Shown: in pieces, positions 34,788 through 45,422 of the stretch
Layout of the letters: the number at the start of each line of letters is the position of its first letter
Numbering within the stretch: position 1 is the first letter of the stretch
Assembly (NCBI GenBank): GCA_022844225.1
Contig: JALHMC010000018.1
Span: 11,330-75,329 of the forward strand
Direction of reading: 5' to 3'
DNA from: Hyphomicrobiaceae bacterium
Lineage (GTDB): Bacteria > Pseudomonadota > Alphaproteobacteria > Rhizobiales > Hyphomicrobiaceae
Length of the DNA stretch: 64,000 nt
Position numbers and translations under genes: made by a program
Notes under the pieces: generated by a model
Told to the model about the DNA's origin: nothing
Databases searched by the model: none
The model's input: the letters and a program-made list of their open reading frames with translations, nothing else

Positions 34788-35348
34788 CTACCCGGGCATG
34801 TCAGGCTTTTTTTTGCGGCCGCGACCCGAATGCGCGGGACGCTTGCTTTTCTTTGCGGACTTGGTCGCGTCGACGGAGCGGACACCCGTCGAACCGAAGC
34901 CGCCGGTCCCTCGCACTGTCTTGTCGACCACTTTCGTCTCGACCAGCGTCGCCTGCACGACAGGAGCGACGACGAGCTGTGCAATGCGCTCTCCGCGAGC
35001 GATCGTGAACGGCTGGTCACCGTGGTTGATCAGCACGACCTGCACCTCGCCGCGATAATCGGCATCGATGGTGCCCGGGCTATTGAGCACCGTGATGCCG
35101 TGTCTTGCCGCAAGGCCTGAGCGTGGACGAACCTGCGCCTCGAAACCGCGCGGCAGTGAAACGACAAGGCCGGTCGGGATCATCACACGTGCGCCCGATG
35201 CAAGCGTGATGGGCGCCGTTTCCGGCACGGCCGCCGCGAGGTCGAGCCCCGCCGCATCTCCCGATTGATAAGCCGGCATCGGCAAACCTTCGGCGTGCGC
35301 GAGGCGCAGGATCTTGACGCGCGGCCGACGCGAGATCGCTGCGGCCAT
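34788..35348 (-). CDS. dut: dUTP diphosphatase with extra basic C-terminal tail
   Basis: A 186-residue trimeric dUTPase that removes dUTP and supplies dUMP. Motifs are [10 protein letters not shown] (I), RPRSGLAA (II), [17 protein letters not shown] (III), [10 protein letters not shown] (IV) and [10 protein letters not shown] (V). Normally the protein ends soon after motif V, but here about 30 further residues follow, rich in Lys/Arg ([18 protein letters not shown]). They include an A8 run in the coding strand (34807-34814). A second A8 run lies just after the stop (34777-34784). The ATG shares a base with the coaBC stop (TGATG), the classic coaBC-dut coupling. Confidence 0.93.
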   Translation of the reverse strand: MAAAISRRPRVKILRLAHAEGLPMPAYQSGDAAGLDLAAAVPETAPITLASGARVMIPTGLVVSLPRGFEAQVRPRSGLAARHGITVLNSPGTIDADYRGEVQVVLINHGDQPFTIARGERIAQLVVAPVVQATLVETKVVDKTVRGTGGFGSTGVRSVDATKSAKKSKRPAHSGRGRKKKPDMPG

Positions 35349-36625
35349 CACACGTCGGCCGTCATCGTGCGCAAATGCGCGGCGGCGCGGGCCATGAGAG
35401 CCTCGGCGACGGCGCCCTTGTCCATCTCGGGCCAGTCCTCGACACCGTCGGCCGTGACCAGATGCACGGTGTTACGGTCGCCGCCCATGATCCCCGTCTC
35501 AGGGCTGACATCGTTCGCGACGATCCAGTCGCAGCCCTTGGATTTGCGCTTCCTCTGTGCGTGAGTCAGGACGTTCTCGGTCTCGGCCGCAAAACCGATC
35601 ACGAGCGATGGCCGGCGGCCGGGGCCTTCGTGCGCAATGGTCTTCAGGATGTCGGGGTTTTCGATCAGCTCCAGCCTCGGCGCCGAACTCTTCCCGTCTT
35701 TCTTGATCTTCTCGTCACTCGCGGAGGCGACGCGCCAATCGGCGACGGCAGCGGCGAAAATGGCGCAATCGGCGGGTAAAGCGGCCTTCACGGCGGCGAG
35801 CATGTCGCGCGCGGCCTCGATGCGGATCACGTCGACGCCCCTCGGATCGGGCTGGCCAGTGGGTCCGGAGACCAGCGTCACGCGAGCCCCCAGCGCCGCC
35901 GCCGCCGCCGCGATGGCATGCCCTTGTTTGCCCGACGAGCGGTTGGCGATGTAGCGCACGGGATCGATCGGCTCGTGCGTCGGACCGGACGTGACAATGA
36001 CGTGCCGGCCGGCAAGAGGCAGACCCGCAGCTGGCGGGGTGATCAGTGGCGGCGGCGCAAGCAGCCCGGTCGGCGCCGGGGCCAGCCGCGCCTCGATCGC
36101 TGCCAAAATTTCATGAGGCTCGGCCATGCGGCCAGGGCCGGCCTCGTTGCGTTCGGCCATCTCGCCGACATTGGGACCGATCAGGGCGACGCCGTCCGCA
36201 AGAAGCGTGGCGGCGTTGCGCTGTGTCGCCGGATGACGCCACATGTACGGGTTCATTGCCGGCGCCACGAGCACCGGCTTGTCTGTGGCGAGCAGCACGG
36301 CCGTCGCCAGATCATCGGCATGACCACCCGCCATTTTGGCCATCAGATCGGCAGTTGCGGGCGCAACCACGATCATGTCGGCCTCGCGCGACAGCTGGAT
36401 GTGGCCGATCTCTCGCTCGTCATCCAGGCTGAAGAGGTCCTGAAACACGCGATCTCCGGTCAGGGCACCCACTGAGAGCGGCGTGACGAACTCGGCGGCC
36501 GCTTTCGTCATCACGGCACGCACGGCATAGCCCCGCTCACGGGCGCGCCGGATCAGTTCCAGGCACTTGTAGGCGGCAATGCCACCACCAATGACCAACA
36601 GGATGCGCTTCTTGCGTTCAGACAC
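35348..36625 (-). CDS. coaBC: Bifunctional phosphopantothenoylcysteine decarboxylase/synthetase
   Basis: A 425-residue fusion that performs two steps of coenzyme A synthesis. The N-terminal CoaC flavoprotein domain (about 1-185) has the catalytic His region [20 protein letters not shown] and the substrate clamp [16 protein letters not shown]. The C-terminal CoaB domain (about 200-425) has [20 protein letters not shown] and AAVADWRV. These lead to 4'-phosphopantetheine for acyl carriers and CoA enzymes, relevant to the many CoA-dependent genes in this window. It is overlapped at its stop by dut, which is common in proteobacteria. Confidence 0.95.
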   Translation of the reverse strand: MSERKKRILLVIGGGIAAYKCLELIRRARERGYAVRAVMTKAAAEFVTPLSVGALTGDRVFQDLFSLDDEREIGHIQLSREADMIVVAPATADLMAKMAGGHADDLATAVLLATDKPVLVAPAMNPYMWRHPATQRNAATLLADGVALIGPNVGEMAERNEAGPGRMAEPHEILAAIEARLAPAPTGLLAPPPLITPPAAGLPLAGRHVIVTSGPTHEPIDPVRYIANRSSGKQGHAIAAAAAALGARVTLVSGPTGQPDPRGVDVIRIEAARDMLAAVKAALPADCAIFAAAVADWRVASASDEKIKKDGKSSAPRLELIENPDILKTIAHEGPGRRPSLVIGFAAETENVLTHAQRKRKSKGCDWIVANDVSPETGIMGGDRNTVHLVTADGVEDWPEMDKGAVAEALMARAAAHLRTMTADV

Positions 36626-36748
36626 GAGGACTCGCCCACGATGATCGGGAAGTTTTCAGAGTAACACAGGTTCAGCGGCACGATGATAACCGTGGTTCGC
36701 AAAGACTAAAACCTACCTGCTGCGTTCGACTTGCATATGGAGCCTATC

Positions 36749-38395
36749 TCACTCCGCTGCAGCTTTGCGGGTGGGTTCTGCCGGTGGCAATGATCGCTCC
36801 TCTGGCGTTGATCGAGGAGCCGTCGTCCCCGCCGCTTGGATGGCCGCTACCGCCGCCGCAGGGCGAGGACGCTTGAACATGAGGGCCACGGGAATGGCAA
36901 TTGCGGCCACGACCGTGAACAGTCCGAAGGCGTTGAGATAGGCGATCATCGCCGACTGCCGTGTGATCTCACGCGACAGGCGGGCAAGTCCCGCATTGGT
37001 CTCGCCGTTCCAGTTTCCGACGACCCATGGCAGCATCAGCGACGGGTTGAACGGATTGATCAGCTCCACCATCCGCGCGTAGTTTATCCCGGTCGAACGC
37101 ACCACTTCAGCCACGCTGATCGAGATGAAGAGGCTCGACGCGAGATTGCGCAGCAGATGGAAAACGCCCAAGGCCTCGGCGCGATAGCGCGGGTCGATGC
37201 CCGAGAACGTAATAATAGACAGCGGCACGAACAGGAGCCCGATGCAGGTGCCCTGCAGCATTCCGTTCAGAGCCAACTCGAATGGCGTCACGTCGAGGTT
37301 GATGGTCATCAGCCAGATGCCCGAAATCGTCAGCGCCAGGAACCCCAGCGCCATGCTCAGGCGCGGATCGAGCTTCTCGCTCCACATCGCGATGAAGAAG
37401 CCGGCCAACCCCCCGAGACCGCGGGCCCCGATCACCTGCCCTATGAGCGCGTCGGGAAACCCCGCGTACTGCCGCAGCAGTGTCGGCAGAAGCACCATCG
37501 GGGTGAAGCTCAGCATCCCGAAGAACGCGACGAGTGTCAGGCCGAGCGCCAGGTTGCGGTCGGTCAGCAACTTGAGATTGAGGAATGGCCGCTCGGCGGT
37601 CAGGCTGTGCGCGATGAAAACATAGAACGCCAGCACGGCCACCGCCAGGAAGGCAACGATCTGCTGGGACTCGAACCAATCGAGCCGTTGGCCGCGGGAG
37701 AGCACATACTGCAGGCATCCGATCGCCGTCGAAAGCGACAGGAAACCGATCCAGTCGAAGCCGATCGGGGCGGGCTTCTGGTCCCGGGGCAAAGCGAAAT
37801 AGAGCCCGATGAAAGAGATTAGGCTGACCGGCACCAGCATGAAAAACGCCCAGCGCCAGCTCATGTCCTCCGCGAGCCTGCCCGCCAGGGTCGGGCCGAT
37901 GATCGGCCCAAGGATCACGCCCATTCCGTTGAGGCTCATCACGAAGCGATGCTGCTCGCGCGGAAAGATGTCGAGCATGATCGACTGTGCGAGCGGCACG
38001 GTCGGCGCGCCGATGGCACCTTGCACGATGCGCCAGAAAATGAGCGCCTCGAGTGATTGAGCGAGCCCGCACATCAGGGTCGAGAACGAGAGCCCCGCGA
38101 TGCAGGTGACCATGACCGTGCGCCGCCCGAAGCGCGCAGCGAGCCATCCGGCCATCGGCGTCGCGATGGCGATGGCCAGGATGTTGAAGGTGACGATCCA
38201 CGACACCTCGTCGGCTGTCGCCGACATCGTCCCCTGGATCTGCGGAAGCACTGTCGACGTGACGAGGATCGTCGTGAAATAGAGCGTGGTGGACAGAATG
38301 CCCGAGGCAAGAATGGCCGCCCGGCGAAGGGAAGTGAGGCCGGTCGAGGGGCTCGGGGCATTCATTAGATCGGCGTCCGGGGTTATTTTCGTCAT
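36749..38395 (-). CDS. DHA2-family MFS drug-efflux permease (EmrB/QacA-like)
   Basis: A 548-residue inner-membrane proton antiporter with about 14 hydrophobic helices. It shows the TM1 phrase TSTVLPQIQGTMSATADEVSW, the loop 2-3 motif GWLAARFGRRTVMVT, the PTVPLAQSIMLDIFPRE segment, and the helix-5 motif GVILGPIIGPTLAGRL (antiporter motif C). EmrB-type proteins normally work with a periplasmic adaptor (EmrA) and TolC; no adaptor gene is next to it here. The frame begins at 38395; a Met 10 codons later (MNAPSPSTG) is an alternative. It is divergent from the NHL-repeat gene and would protect against hydrophobic compounds. Confidence 0.9.
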   Translation of the reverse strand: MTKITPDADLMNAPSPSTGLTSLRRAAILASGILSTTLYFTTILVTSTVLPQIQGTMSATADEVSWIVTFNILAIAIATPMAGWLAARFGRRTVMVTCIAGLSFSTLMCGLAQSLEALIFWRIVQGAIGAPTVPLAQSIMLDIFPREQHRFVMSLNGMGVILGPIIGPTLAGRLAEDMSWRWAFFMLVPVSLISFIGLYFALPRDQKPAPIGFDWIGFLSLSTAIGCLQYVLSRGQRLDWFESQQIVAFLAVAVLAFYVFIAHSLTAERPFLNLKLLTDRNLALGLTLVAFFGMLSFTPMVLLPTLLRQYAGFPDALIGQVIGARGLGGLAGFFIAMWSEKLDPRLSMALGFLALTISGIWLMTINLDVTPFELALNGMLQGTCIGLLFVPLSIITFSGIDPRYRAEALGVFHLLRNLASSLFISISVAEVVRSTGINYARMVELINPFNPSLMLPWVVGNWNGETNAGLARLSREITRQSAMIAYLNAFGLFTVVAAIAIPVALMFKRPRPAAAVAAIQAAGTTAPRSTPEERSLPPAEPTRKAAAE

Positions 38396-38510
38396 GCTGG
38401 CATTGCGAGTGACGGTTGCCTAGCCAAACCTCGCCGCAGCGTCACCGATTTGCGCGAGCCGGCAAATCGCGCATCATGCAGCCGAACGAAAGCCGGAGGA
38501 GAAAGCTTCG

Positions 38511-39482
38511 ATGTCGGTCATTCTGGGAACGGGCGAGCACCGCTACCGCGTCGTCGAGGACTGGGCGAAGCTGCCCGACGGCTGGGAATTCATGGACTGC
38601 GCCGCAGTTGGCGTCGACTCCAAGGATCAGGTCTACGTGTTCAACCGCGGCGAACACCCGATGATCGTGTTCGACCGTGAGGGCAACTTCCTCAGAAGCT
38701 GGGGCGAGGGCGTTTTCAAGCGCGCACACGGCCTCCATATCGACAAGGACGACATCCTTTATTGCACCGACGACGGCGACCACAGCGTTCGCAAATGCAC
38801 ACCGGACGGAAAGGTCCTCATGACGATGGGCGTGCCCGGCCGGCCCGCACCGTTCATGTCGAATGAGCCGTTCCACCGGTGCACGCACACCGCGCTCTCA
38901 CCCCAGGGTGAAATCTACGTTTCCGACGGCTATGGGAACTCGTGCGTGCACAAGTTCACGCCGGACGGGAAGCTGATCAAGACATGGGGAACCACAGGCA
39001 CGGGGCCCGGCGAGTTCAACCTCGTCCACAACGTCGTCACCGATGATGACGGCTGGGTTTATGTCGCTGACCGCGAAAACCACCGCGTCCAGGTCTTCGA
39101 CGGCAATGGCCGCTACGAGACCGAATGGAAGAACCTCCATCGACCGAGCGCGCTCTATTGCGCCTGCGGTAAGGGCACTACGAAGCCGACATTCTTCGTC
39201 GGCGAGCTCGGCCCCGGCATGCCGGTCAACCTCAAGTATCGCAATCTCGGACCCAGGCTTTCGGTGGTCGACCACGAAGGCAAGCTGATCTCGCGCCTCG
39301 GCGGAACGGAAGGGCCGGGAACAGAGGTCGGAAGGTTCATGTCGCCGCATGGACTTGCGATCGATTCCCGCGGTGACATCTACGTCGGAGAGGTGGCCTA
39401 TACCAACTGGCCGACCAGCTTCCCCGGCCAGACGATGCCGCGGCCTTTGCGGTCGCTGCAGAAGCTCGAGCGGGTACATTAG
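38511..39482 (+). CDS. NHL-repeat beta-propeller protein (amidating lyase-like)
   Basis: A 323-residue protein composed of NHL-type blades, such as DCAAVGVDSKDQVYVFNRG, HTALSPQGEIYVSDGYGN and HNVVTDDDGWVYVADRENH. The pattern is close to the peptidyl-alpha-hydroxyglycine amidating-lyase-like bacterial proteins, which form six-bladed propellers. It lacks a signal peptide, so it appears cytoplasmic. The catalytic metal site of eukaryotic PAL cannot be confirmed; it may act as a lactonase or a scaffold. A strong GGAGGAG site precedes the ATG. It is followed by an unrelated small gene and is divergent from the efflux pump. Confidence 0.82.
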   Translation: MSVILGTGEHRYRVVEDWAKLPDGWEFMDCAAVGVDSKDQVYVFNRGEHPMIVFDREGNFLRSWGEGVFKRAHGLHIDKDDILYCTDDGDHSVRKCTPDGKVLMTMGVPGRPAPFMSNEPFHRCTHTALSPQGEIYVSDGYGNSCVHKFTPDGKLIKTWGTTGTGPGEFNLVHNVVTDDDGWVYVADRENHRVQVFDGNGRYETEWKNLHRPSALYCACGKGTTKPTFFVGELGPGMPVNLKYRNLGPRLSVVDHEGKLISRLGGTEGPGTEVGRFMSPHGLAIDSRGDIYVGEVAYTNWPTSFPGQTMPRPLRSLQKLERVH

Positions 39483-39514
39483 GCTAAAACAGGCACCAGG
39501 CGCCGCGGGGTCCC

Positions 39515-39892
39515 ATGCCTCTTGCCGCGATCGACGAAACGAAACAAATCGTTAGTGATCTGCTCAAGGCGCATCTGCCGACCGGTTGGGGCTTTCGTGT
39601 GATGACGAGTCCGAGGGTCGAGCACTTGCCGCCGAAAGAGGTGACGTCGAACGACCTCAGCTGGTTGATCTGGCGCCCCGAGGATATCGGTGATCGGTTT
39701 CGCTACTACCGTCTGGAGCTGATCGGCACGTCGGGGCACGAGTTTGTCATCACCCACGGCAACGCCGACGCCGGCCCCGGCCCCGCGCCCGAAACGGCGA
39801 CCGTCTTCACCACCTGGACGGCCGATCAGGCACTCGAGCCCATCGTCCAGGGGAAGGGTATCTACGGCCCGAACCGTTATGGCCGGGCTTGA
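39515..39892 (+). CDS. Conserved-looking hypothetical protein
   Basis: A 125-residue soluble protein, not recognised. It has regular alternation of beta strands (WGFRVMTSPRVEHL, FRYYRLELIGTSGHEFVITH) and ends in GKGIYGPNRYGRA. It has no signal peptide or transmembrane helix. Codon use is like its neighbours and it lies 32 bp after the NHL gene on the same strand, so a shared transcript is likely. A hairpin follows it. Confidence 0.6.
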   Translation: MPLAAIDETKQIVSDLLKAHLPTGWGFRVMTSPRVEHLPPKEVTSNDLSWLIWRPEDIGDRFRYYRLELIGTSGHEFVITHGNADAGPGPAPETATVFTTWTADQALEPIVQGKGIYGPNRYGRA

Positions 39893-39914
39893 TTGCGGTG
39901 CCGTCAAATGAAGA

Positions 39915-39943
39915 CGGCGCCGCCGAAGTTTCGGACGGCGCCG
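39915..39943. terminator. Bidirectional GC-rich hairpin
   Basis: CGGCGCCGCCGAA (39915-39927) pairs with TTCGGACGGCGCCG (39930-39943), giving a long GC stem with one bulged base and a tight loop. It lies between two convergent genes ending at 39892 and 39975. No clear T-tract follows, so termination is likely but unproven. Confidence 0.55.
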
Positions 39944-39974
39944 CATTCGAGTGGCGATCCCGAGGCGTAGGGCG

Positions 39975-41063
39975 TCAGTAACCCTCTTTCAGCAACGGGA
40001 ACGCCGGGAACGGGCCGGCCCGCAGCAACGGCGTTGCCTTCGTGATGTAGGTCTTATCGAGCTCGGCGAAGCTGGTGACTCCGAGCAGGCCGAGCACGCT
40101 GATGATCTCCGTCTCGAGCAACTCGAGCATCCGCACGACGCCGGCTTCACCGCCCGCGGCGAGTGCAAGCCCCTGCAACCGGCCAAGGCCGATAGCGTCG
40201 GCACCGAGGATCATGGCTTTGACGATATCGGTGCCTCGATAGAAGCCGCCATCGACGACGACCTTCGCCGAACCCTTGAGCGCGTCGACGACTTCGGGCA
40301 GCACCTCGATCCCACCGAGACCGTGATCGAGCTGGCGGCCACCATGGTTTGAGACGTAGACCACCTCGATCCCGTGATCGACGGCGATGCGGGCGTCCTC
40401 GGCCGTGGCGATGCCTTTAAGGAAAAGCGGGAGCTTGCAGTTCTTCCGGATGCGCTTGATGTCGTCCCATGAGAACGCCGCTTGGAACGGATCGCCGTGA
40501 CCGGATCCACCCGAGGCCCGCCGCGCCGTCGGCTTGTAGCGCTTGGCGAGATCCCGCTCGCGGCGGCCGTAGTAGTCGAGGTCCACGGTCAGTGCGATGC
40601 CGGCATAGCCACACTCGACCGCGGTTGCGATGCGCTCATCGACCCATTTGGCATCACCGCGCACGTAGAGCTGGAAGAGCTTCGGGTAGTCGGGAACGGC
40701 CTTGGCAACGTCCTCGAGGCCCGGCTTGGCAACCGAGCTCAGCATATGCAGCACGCCGAACTCGCGGGCGGCACGGCTTGGCCCCAGAACACCGTCCTTG
40801 TGCATGTCCTGCAGCGAGCCGATCGGCGCCAGGATGACGGGCAGCCGCAGATCGTGACCGAGGAAACTGGTGCGGGTGGACACGTTGGACACGTTGCGCA
40901 GGACACGCGGCCGGAACGCGAGGCTGTCGAGCCCCAGGCGGTTCCGGTCGAACGTCGTCTCGGTCTCGCCGGCGCCCATCAGGTAGTCCCACGTCTCCTT
41001 CGTCAGCGCCGCCTGGGCGGGTTTGACGAACTCGTGCAGGACCTCGAAATCGGGCTTTTCCAT
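39975..41063 (-). CDS. FMN-dependent alpha-hydroxyacid oxidase/dehydrogenase
   Basis: A 362-residue TIM-barrel flavoprotein of the lactate oxidase / glycolate oxidase / mandelate dehydrogenase family. The FMN site is shaped by PVILAPIGSLQDM, and the substrate/FMN Lys is in FLKGIATAED. The catalytic pair is His240 and Arg243 in SNHGGRQLDH, with the flavin phosphate loop DGGFYRGTDIVKAMILGADA. It oxidises an L-2-hydroxyacid to the 2-oxoacid, electrons going to O2 or the respiratory chain; specificity is unknown. GAGGG precedes the start. It lies 140 bp upstream of no operon partner and stands alone. Confidence 0.9.
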   Translation of the reverse strand: MEKPDFEVLHEFVKPAQAALTKETWDYLMGAGETETTFDRNRLGLDSLAFRPRVLRNVSNVSTRTSFLGHDLRLPVILAPIGSLQDMHKDGVLGPSRAAREFGVLHMLSSVAKPGLEDVAKAVPDYPKLFQLYVRGDAKWVDERIATAVECGYAGIALTVDLDYYGRRERDLAKRYKPTARRASGGSGHGDPFQAAFSWDDIKRIRKNCKLPLFLKGIATAEDARIAVDHGIEVVYVSNHGGRQLDHGLGGIEVLPEVVDALKGSAKVVVDGGFYRGTDIVKAMILGADAIGLGRLQGLALAAGGEAGVVRMLELLETEIISVLGLLGVTSFAELDKTYITKATPLLRAGPFPAFPLLKEGY

Positions 41064-41165
41064 AGGGTTCCCTCGGGGATTGAGCGTCAGGTGTGCCGGC
41101 GCGCTCGATAGACCCCGGGGACGGGAAAGGCAAGGATCTCAGTCGCGAAGGATGACCCTGGGGCT

Positions 41166-41192
41166 TCGGTGTCAGGGCTTGCCGGACACCGA
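41166..41192 (-). terminator. Hairpin downstream of sucD
   Basis: TCGGTGTC and GACACCGA form an 8-bp stem around an 11-nt loop, just past the sucD stop. It lacks a strong T-tract, so it may be a processing or stability element as much as a terminator. Confidence 0.45.
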
Positions 41193-41206
41193 GTTGCGCA
41201 TGGTCC

Positions 41207-42106
<900 letters not shown>

Positions 42107-42108
42107 GT

Positions 42109-43308
42109 TCAGGCTGCCTTCTTCACTTCGGCGGTGATCTTCTTCGCAGCGTCCTCGAGATCGTCAGCGGAGACGATTTTGAGTCCGGATGCCGCCATGA
42201 TCTCCTTGCCGAGTTCGACGTTGGTGCCTTCCAGGCGCACGACCAATGGCACCTTCACGCCCAATTCTCGCGCCGCGGCCACCACGCCCTCGGCGATGAT
42301 GTCGCAACGCATGATGCCGCCGAAGATATTGACCAGAATGCCGTTCACGTTCGGATCATTCAGGATGATCTTGAAGGCCTCGCGCACTTTTTCCTTGGAG
42401 GCCGAGCCGCCGACATCAAGGAAGTTCGCCGGCTCGAGGCCATAGAGCTTGATGATGTCCATCGTCGACATCGCGAGCCCGGCGCCGTTGACGAGGCAGC
42501 CGATGGTGCCGTCGAGCTTGACGTAGGCGAGGTCGTGTTTCGAAGCCTCGATCTCGGCCGGATCTTCTTCCGTGAGGTCGCGGAGCGCCACGACCGCCTT
42601 CTGGCGAAACAGCGCATTGCTGTCGAAATTGATCTTCCCATCGAGAGCCACCAGCTTGTCATCTTTCGTGACGACCAGCGGATTGATCTCGAGCAGGCTC
42701 ATGTCCTTTTCAGTGAACATCCGATAGAGGTTGCCGGCCATCTTGACCATCTGATTGGCCAGATCACCTTCGAGCCCGAGTGCCAGCGCCAGCTTGCGCC
42801 CGTGGAAGCCCGAGTAGCCCGATGCAGGATCGATCGAGAAGGTGATGATCTTCTCTGGCGTCTCGTGCGCCACCTCCTCGATGTTCATGCCGCCCTCGGT
42901 CGAGGCGATGAACGCGACGCGGCTCGTCGAGCGATCGACCAGCATGGAGAGATAGAGCTCGCGGGCGATGGCCGAGCCTTGCTCGATATAGAGACGATTG
43001 ACCTGCTTGCCGGCATCACCGGTCTGAAGCGTGACCAGTGTGCGGCCCAGCATCTGGCCGGCGAATGATTTGACCTCATCCACCGACTTGGCGAGCCGCA
43101 CGCCACCACCGGTTCCGGCCTCGGCCTCTTTGAACTTACCCTTGCCGCGCCCGCCCGCATGAATTTGCGCTTTGACCACCCAAACGGGTCCGGGAAGCTT
43201 CTTGGCCCCCTCGACAGCTTCGTCGACGGTGAAAGCCGCATGCCCTTCGCCGGTGGCTATGCCGTACTGTCGATAAAGCTCTTTGGCCTGATACTCATGA
43301 ATGTTCAT
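42109..43308 (-). CDS. sucC: Succinyl-CoA ligase (ADP-forming), beta subunit
   Basis: A 399-residue ATP-grasp subunit that binds the nucleotide and succinate. It starts [17 protein letters not shown] and has [18 protein letters not shown] (nucleotide binding), LEINPLVV and KINFDSNA (metal binding), and [15 protein letters not shown] with [13 protein letters not shown] near the C-terminus. The longer open frame to 43701 is not needed, because MNIHEYQ is the universal start. It is the first gene of the sucCD operon. About 265 bp without a gene lie upstream, holding its promoter and the divergent start of the gene at 43576. Confidence 0.96.
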   Translation of the reverse strand: MNIHEYQAKELYRQYGIATGEGHAAFTVDEAVEGAKKLPGPVWVVKAQIHAGGRGKGKFKEAEAGTGGGVRLAKSVDEVKSFAGQMLGRTLVTLQTGDAGKQVNRLYIEQGSAIARELYLSMLVDRSTSRVAFIASTEGGMNIEEVAHETPEKIITFSIDPASGYSGFHGRKLALALGLEGDLANQMVKMAGNLYRMFTEKDMSLLEINPLVVTKDDKLVALDGKINFDSNALFRQKAVVALRDLTEEDPAEIEASKHDLAYVKLDGTIGCLVNGAGLAMSTMDIIKLYGLEPANFLDVGGSASKEKVREAFKIILNDPNVNGILVNIFGGIMRCDIIAEGVVAAARELGVKVPLVVRLEGTNVELGKEIMAASGLKIVSADDLEDAAKKITAEVKKAA

Positions 43309-43575
43309 CTTCACCGCCGAAGTGTTGAGATTGGTCGGGGGGCGCGTCCCGGCGCTTGTGCGCCATCTGCTGACCGAGATCAAGTCGCGGGGCGGTAGAG
43401 CGTTGTCGAATTCCGTGGTAGACTTCCCAATTAACCGTCGGACGACAGTGTGACGCAATCGGCAGGCGTCCGAAATGAGTTCGGATCTCCGCCCCGTCTC
43501 AGCGACACGATATTTCAACTGTCGCAGGTTATGCTGGTTCGAAAGTTCGTCCGAAGCTCCTGTCGGATAGCGTCC

Positions 43576-44118
43576 ATGCGCGGTTTCCTGCTCTTCCTCG
43601 TGCTTGCAGCGCCGATTGTCCTCGCCAACCCGATTTTCTGGTGGCTGGCCCAGTCCACATACTCGGCTGCACCGGCAACTTATTTGGAAGCCGACGGGCA
43701 ATCACGCGCTGCACTCCTCGGGCCGAAGTCACCGTGGCCCGACTGGGCCATCATCCCCGATGGGGCGCAGCTGACGGTCGAGGCTTGGTTCGCCGCTGCG
43801 CCGCCGACCCCGGAGACGGGCTTCGGCACCCTGAAGTTGCCGGTCGGTGGCGCAGAAGCAGTCAAGGCATTCGTCGCAAAGCTCGAAACGGCCGGCTGGC
43901 AGGTTGAGACGAGTGAGATTCAGACGGTTGACCCGACTCTCCCACCGAAGTCCTTCCAGATGTGCACTTTGCGCGCAACGCGCAAAGACGGCAGCCCGCG
44001 CATCATGAGTGCAAGCATCCCCCTCGGCTATACTGGGATCAACGCGCGGCAACACTGGTGGAGCGCACCGCCGCCTCAACACGCAGCATGGCCCGCGCTG
44101 ACGGGACCTCGCTGCTGA
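43576..44118 (+). CDS. Exported hypothetical protein
   Basis: A 180-residue protein with a clear signal or anchor sequence at residues 1-20 ([19 protein letters not shown]), followed by a soluble domain starting [10 protein letters not shown]. There is a regular alternation around [20 protein letters not shown] and [10 protein letters not shown], suggesting an alpha/beta fold. I do not recognise the family. The longer frame starting at 43450 would place a polar leader before the signal peptide, so the ATG at 43576 is preferred. The downstream DUF2235 gene follows on the same strand, about 125 bp later. Confidence 0.65.
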   Translation: MRGFLLFLVLAAPIVLANPIFWWLAQSTYSAAPATYLEADGQSRAALLGPKSPWPDWAIIPDGAQLTVEAWFAAAPPTPETGFGTLKLPVGGAEAVKAFVAKLETAGWQVETSEIQTVDPTLPPKSFQMCTLRATRKDGSPRIMSASIPLGYTGINARQHWWSAPPPQHAAWPALTGPRC

Positions 44119-44242
44119 TCTCTCGGCAGCCTGCGCGTTCAGCGACCGCCGATGCTCCTCCGAGCCGCCTTGCGCCCGCCAGACGCCGTCAGCATGATGT
44201 AGAGTGCCGGACGCTCTGCGTGTTGCCGGATCGGGGGAGCCG

Positions 44243-45391
44243 ATGCAGCGCCTTTTGTGTTTCTTCGACGGCACATGGAACGTGCCGAACGGGCGCGGCG
44301 ACGTCACCAATATCGTAAAGCTCGCCCGCGTCGCGCTCGGGACGGCTCCCGACGGCGTCGCCCAGGTATCCAGATACGTCGAAGGCATCGGCACCGATCC
44401 AGATGACGGCGAATACCGCGCCTTCCTCGAAGGGGCCATCGGCGTTGGTGTCGACCGCCGCATCCTCGACGGCTATCGCTTTCTCGCCGAGCGCTACGAG
44501 CCGGGCGACGAGATCTACCTGTTCGGCTTTTCGCGAGGTGCATTCCAGGCGCGCAGCCTCGCCGGTCTCATCAACTTCGTCGGCTTGCTCGCGCCGGGCG
44601 CGTTGCAGGAGGCGAACACGGCCTGGAGCTGCTATCAGGAGCGCGATTTGGGCGCGGACCTTGCCACCCGCGACCGACTCCGCAAACTCGGAAAACCCGA
44701 CGTGCGCATCGCCTGCCTCGGCGTATGGGATACAGTCGGCAACCTCGGCATCCCGTTGATCGGCGCCCACCGCTGGAACCGCCACTTCGCCTTCCACGAC
44801 ACCGAACTCTCGCCGCTCGTCGACGTCGGCCTGCAGGCGCTCGCCGTCGACGAACCCCGCGGACCATTTAGCCCGTCGCTGTGGACCTCGCACCGCGATA
44901 CGACGCCACCGCCGGGACAGCACATCGAGCAGGTCTGGTTCCCCGGCAGCCACGCCAATGTCGGCGGCGGCTTCCCCGACAGCTCCGTCTCCGACATCTC
45001 GCTGCTCTGGATGGCCGAGCGCGCCATGGCGACGACGGGCGTCGCCTTCGATCTCGCGCGCTTACGCGCCATGGCTTCCCCCGATCCGCTCGGCGAGGTC
45101 GTTGCCCCGACCTCGGACGGGATCTACCGCGCGAGCCGCCTCATGCCTTTCGTCCGCCTTATCGGTCAGGATCTATCCGGCATTGCCCCCTGGCGCCGCA
45201 CGTTACTGGGAACGTGGCGCAGCAGCCGGCTGCCTGGGCATCTCGTCACCGTCAACGAAAGCCTGCATCCCTCCGTCGCAGCTCGTTTTGGCCGATCGGT
45301 TCCACTTCGGCACGGTCGCAAGGTCCGCCACCTGGTCTATCGACCACGTCCCGTCGAACGGGCCCTCGAAAGGGGCAACCTCGGCCCTTGA
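44243..45391 (+). CDS. DUF2235 alpha/beta hydrolase (Tle1-like phospholipase fold)
   Basis: A 382-residue protein with the DUF2235 domain: QRLLCFFDGTWNVPNGRGDV at the N-terminus and the nucleophile elbow GFSRGAFQAR near residue 95. ACLGVWDTVGNLGIPL follows, and a candidate catalytic His lies in PGSHANVGGGFPDSS. Family members include the type VI secretion phospholipase effectors Tle1, but many are chromosomal housekeeping hydrolases with unknown roles. No T6SS, VgrG or immunity gene is present here, and no signal peptide is seen. The ATG follows GGGGGAG. It lies 31 bp before ubiG. Confidence 0.85.
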   Translation: MQRLLCFFDGTWNVPNGRGDVTNIVKLARVALGTAPDGVAQVSRYVEGIGTDPDDGEYRAFLEGAIGVGVDRRILDGYRFLAERYEPGDEIYLFGFSRGAFQARSLAGLINFVGLLAPGALQEANTAWSCYQERDLGADLATRDRLRKLGKPDVRIACLGVWDTVGNLGIPLIGAHRWNRHFAFHDTELSPLVDVGLQALAVDEPRGPFSPSLWTSHRDTTPPPGQHIEQVWFPGSHANVGGGFPDSSVSDISLLWMAERAMATTGVAFDLARLRAMASPDPLGEVVAPTSDGIYRASRLMPFVRLIGQDLSGIAPWRRTLLGTWRSSRLPGHLVTVNESLHPSVAARFGRSVPLRHGRKVRHLVYRPRPVERALERGNLGP

Positions 45392-45422
45392 CACCTGCGG
45401 CTTCGCCGCTGCCAATGCCACC

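Noticed and set aside
44243-45391. T6SS effector assignment for the DUF2235 protein
   Set aside because: No VgrG, Hcp, immunity or tss gene is present and it is linked to ubiG.
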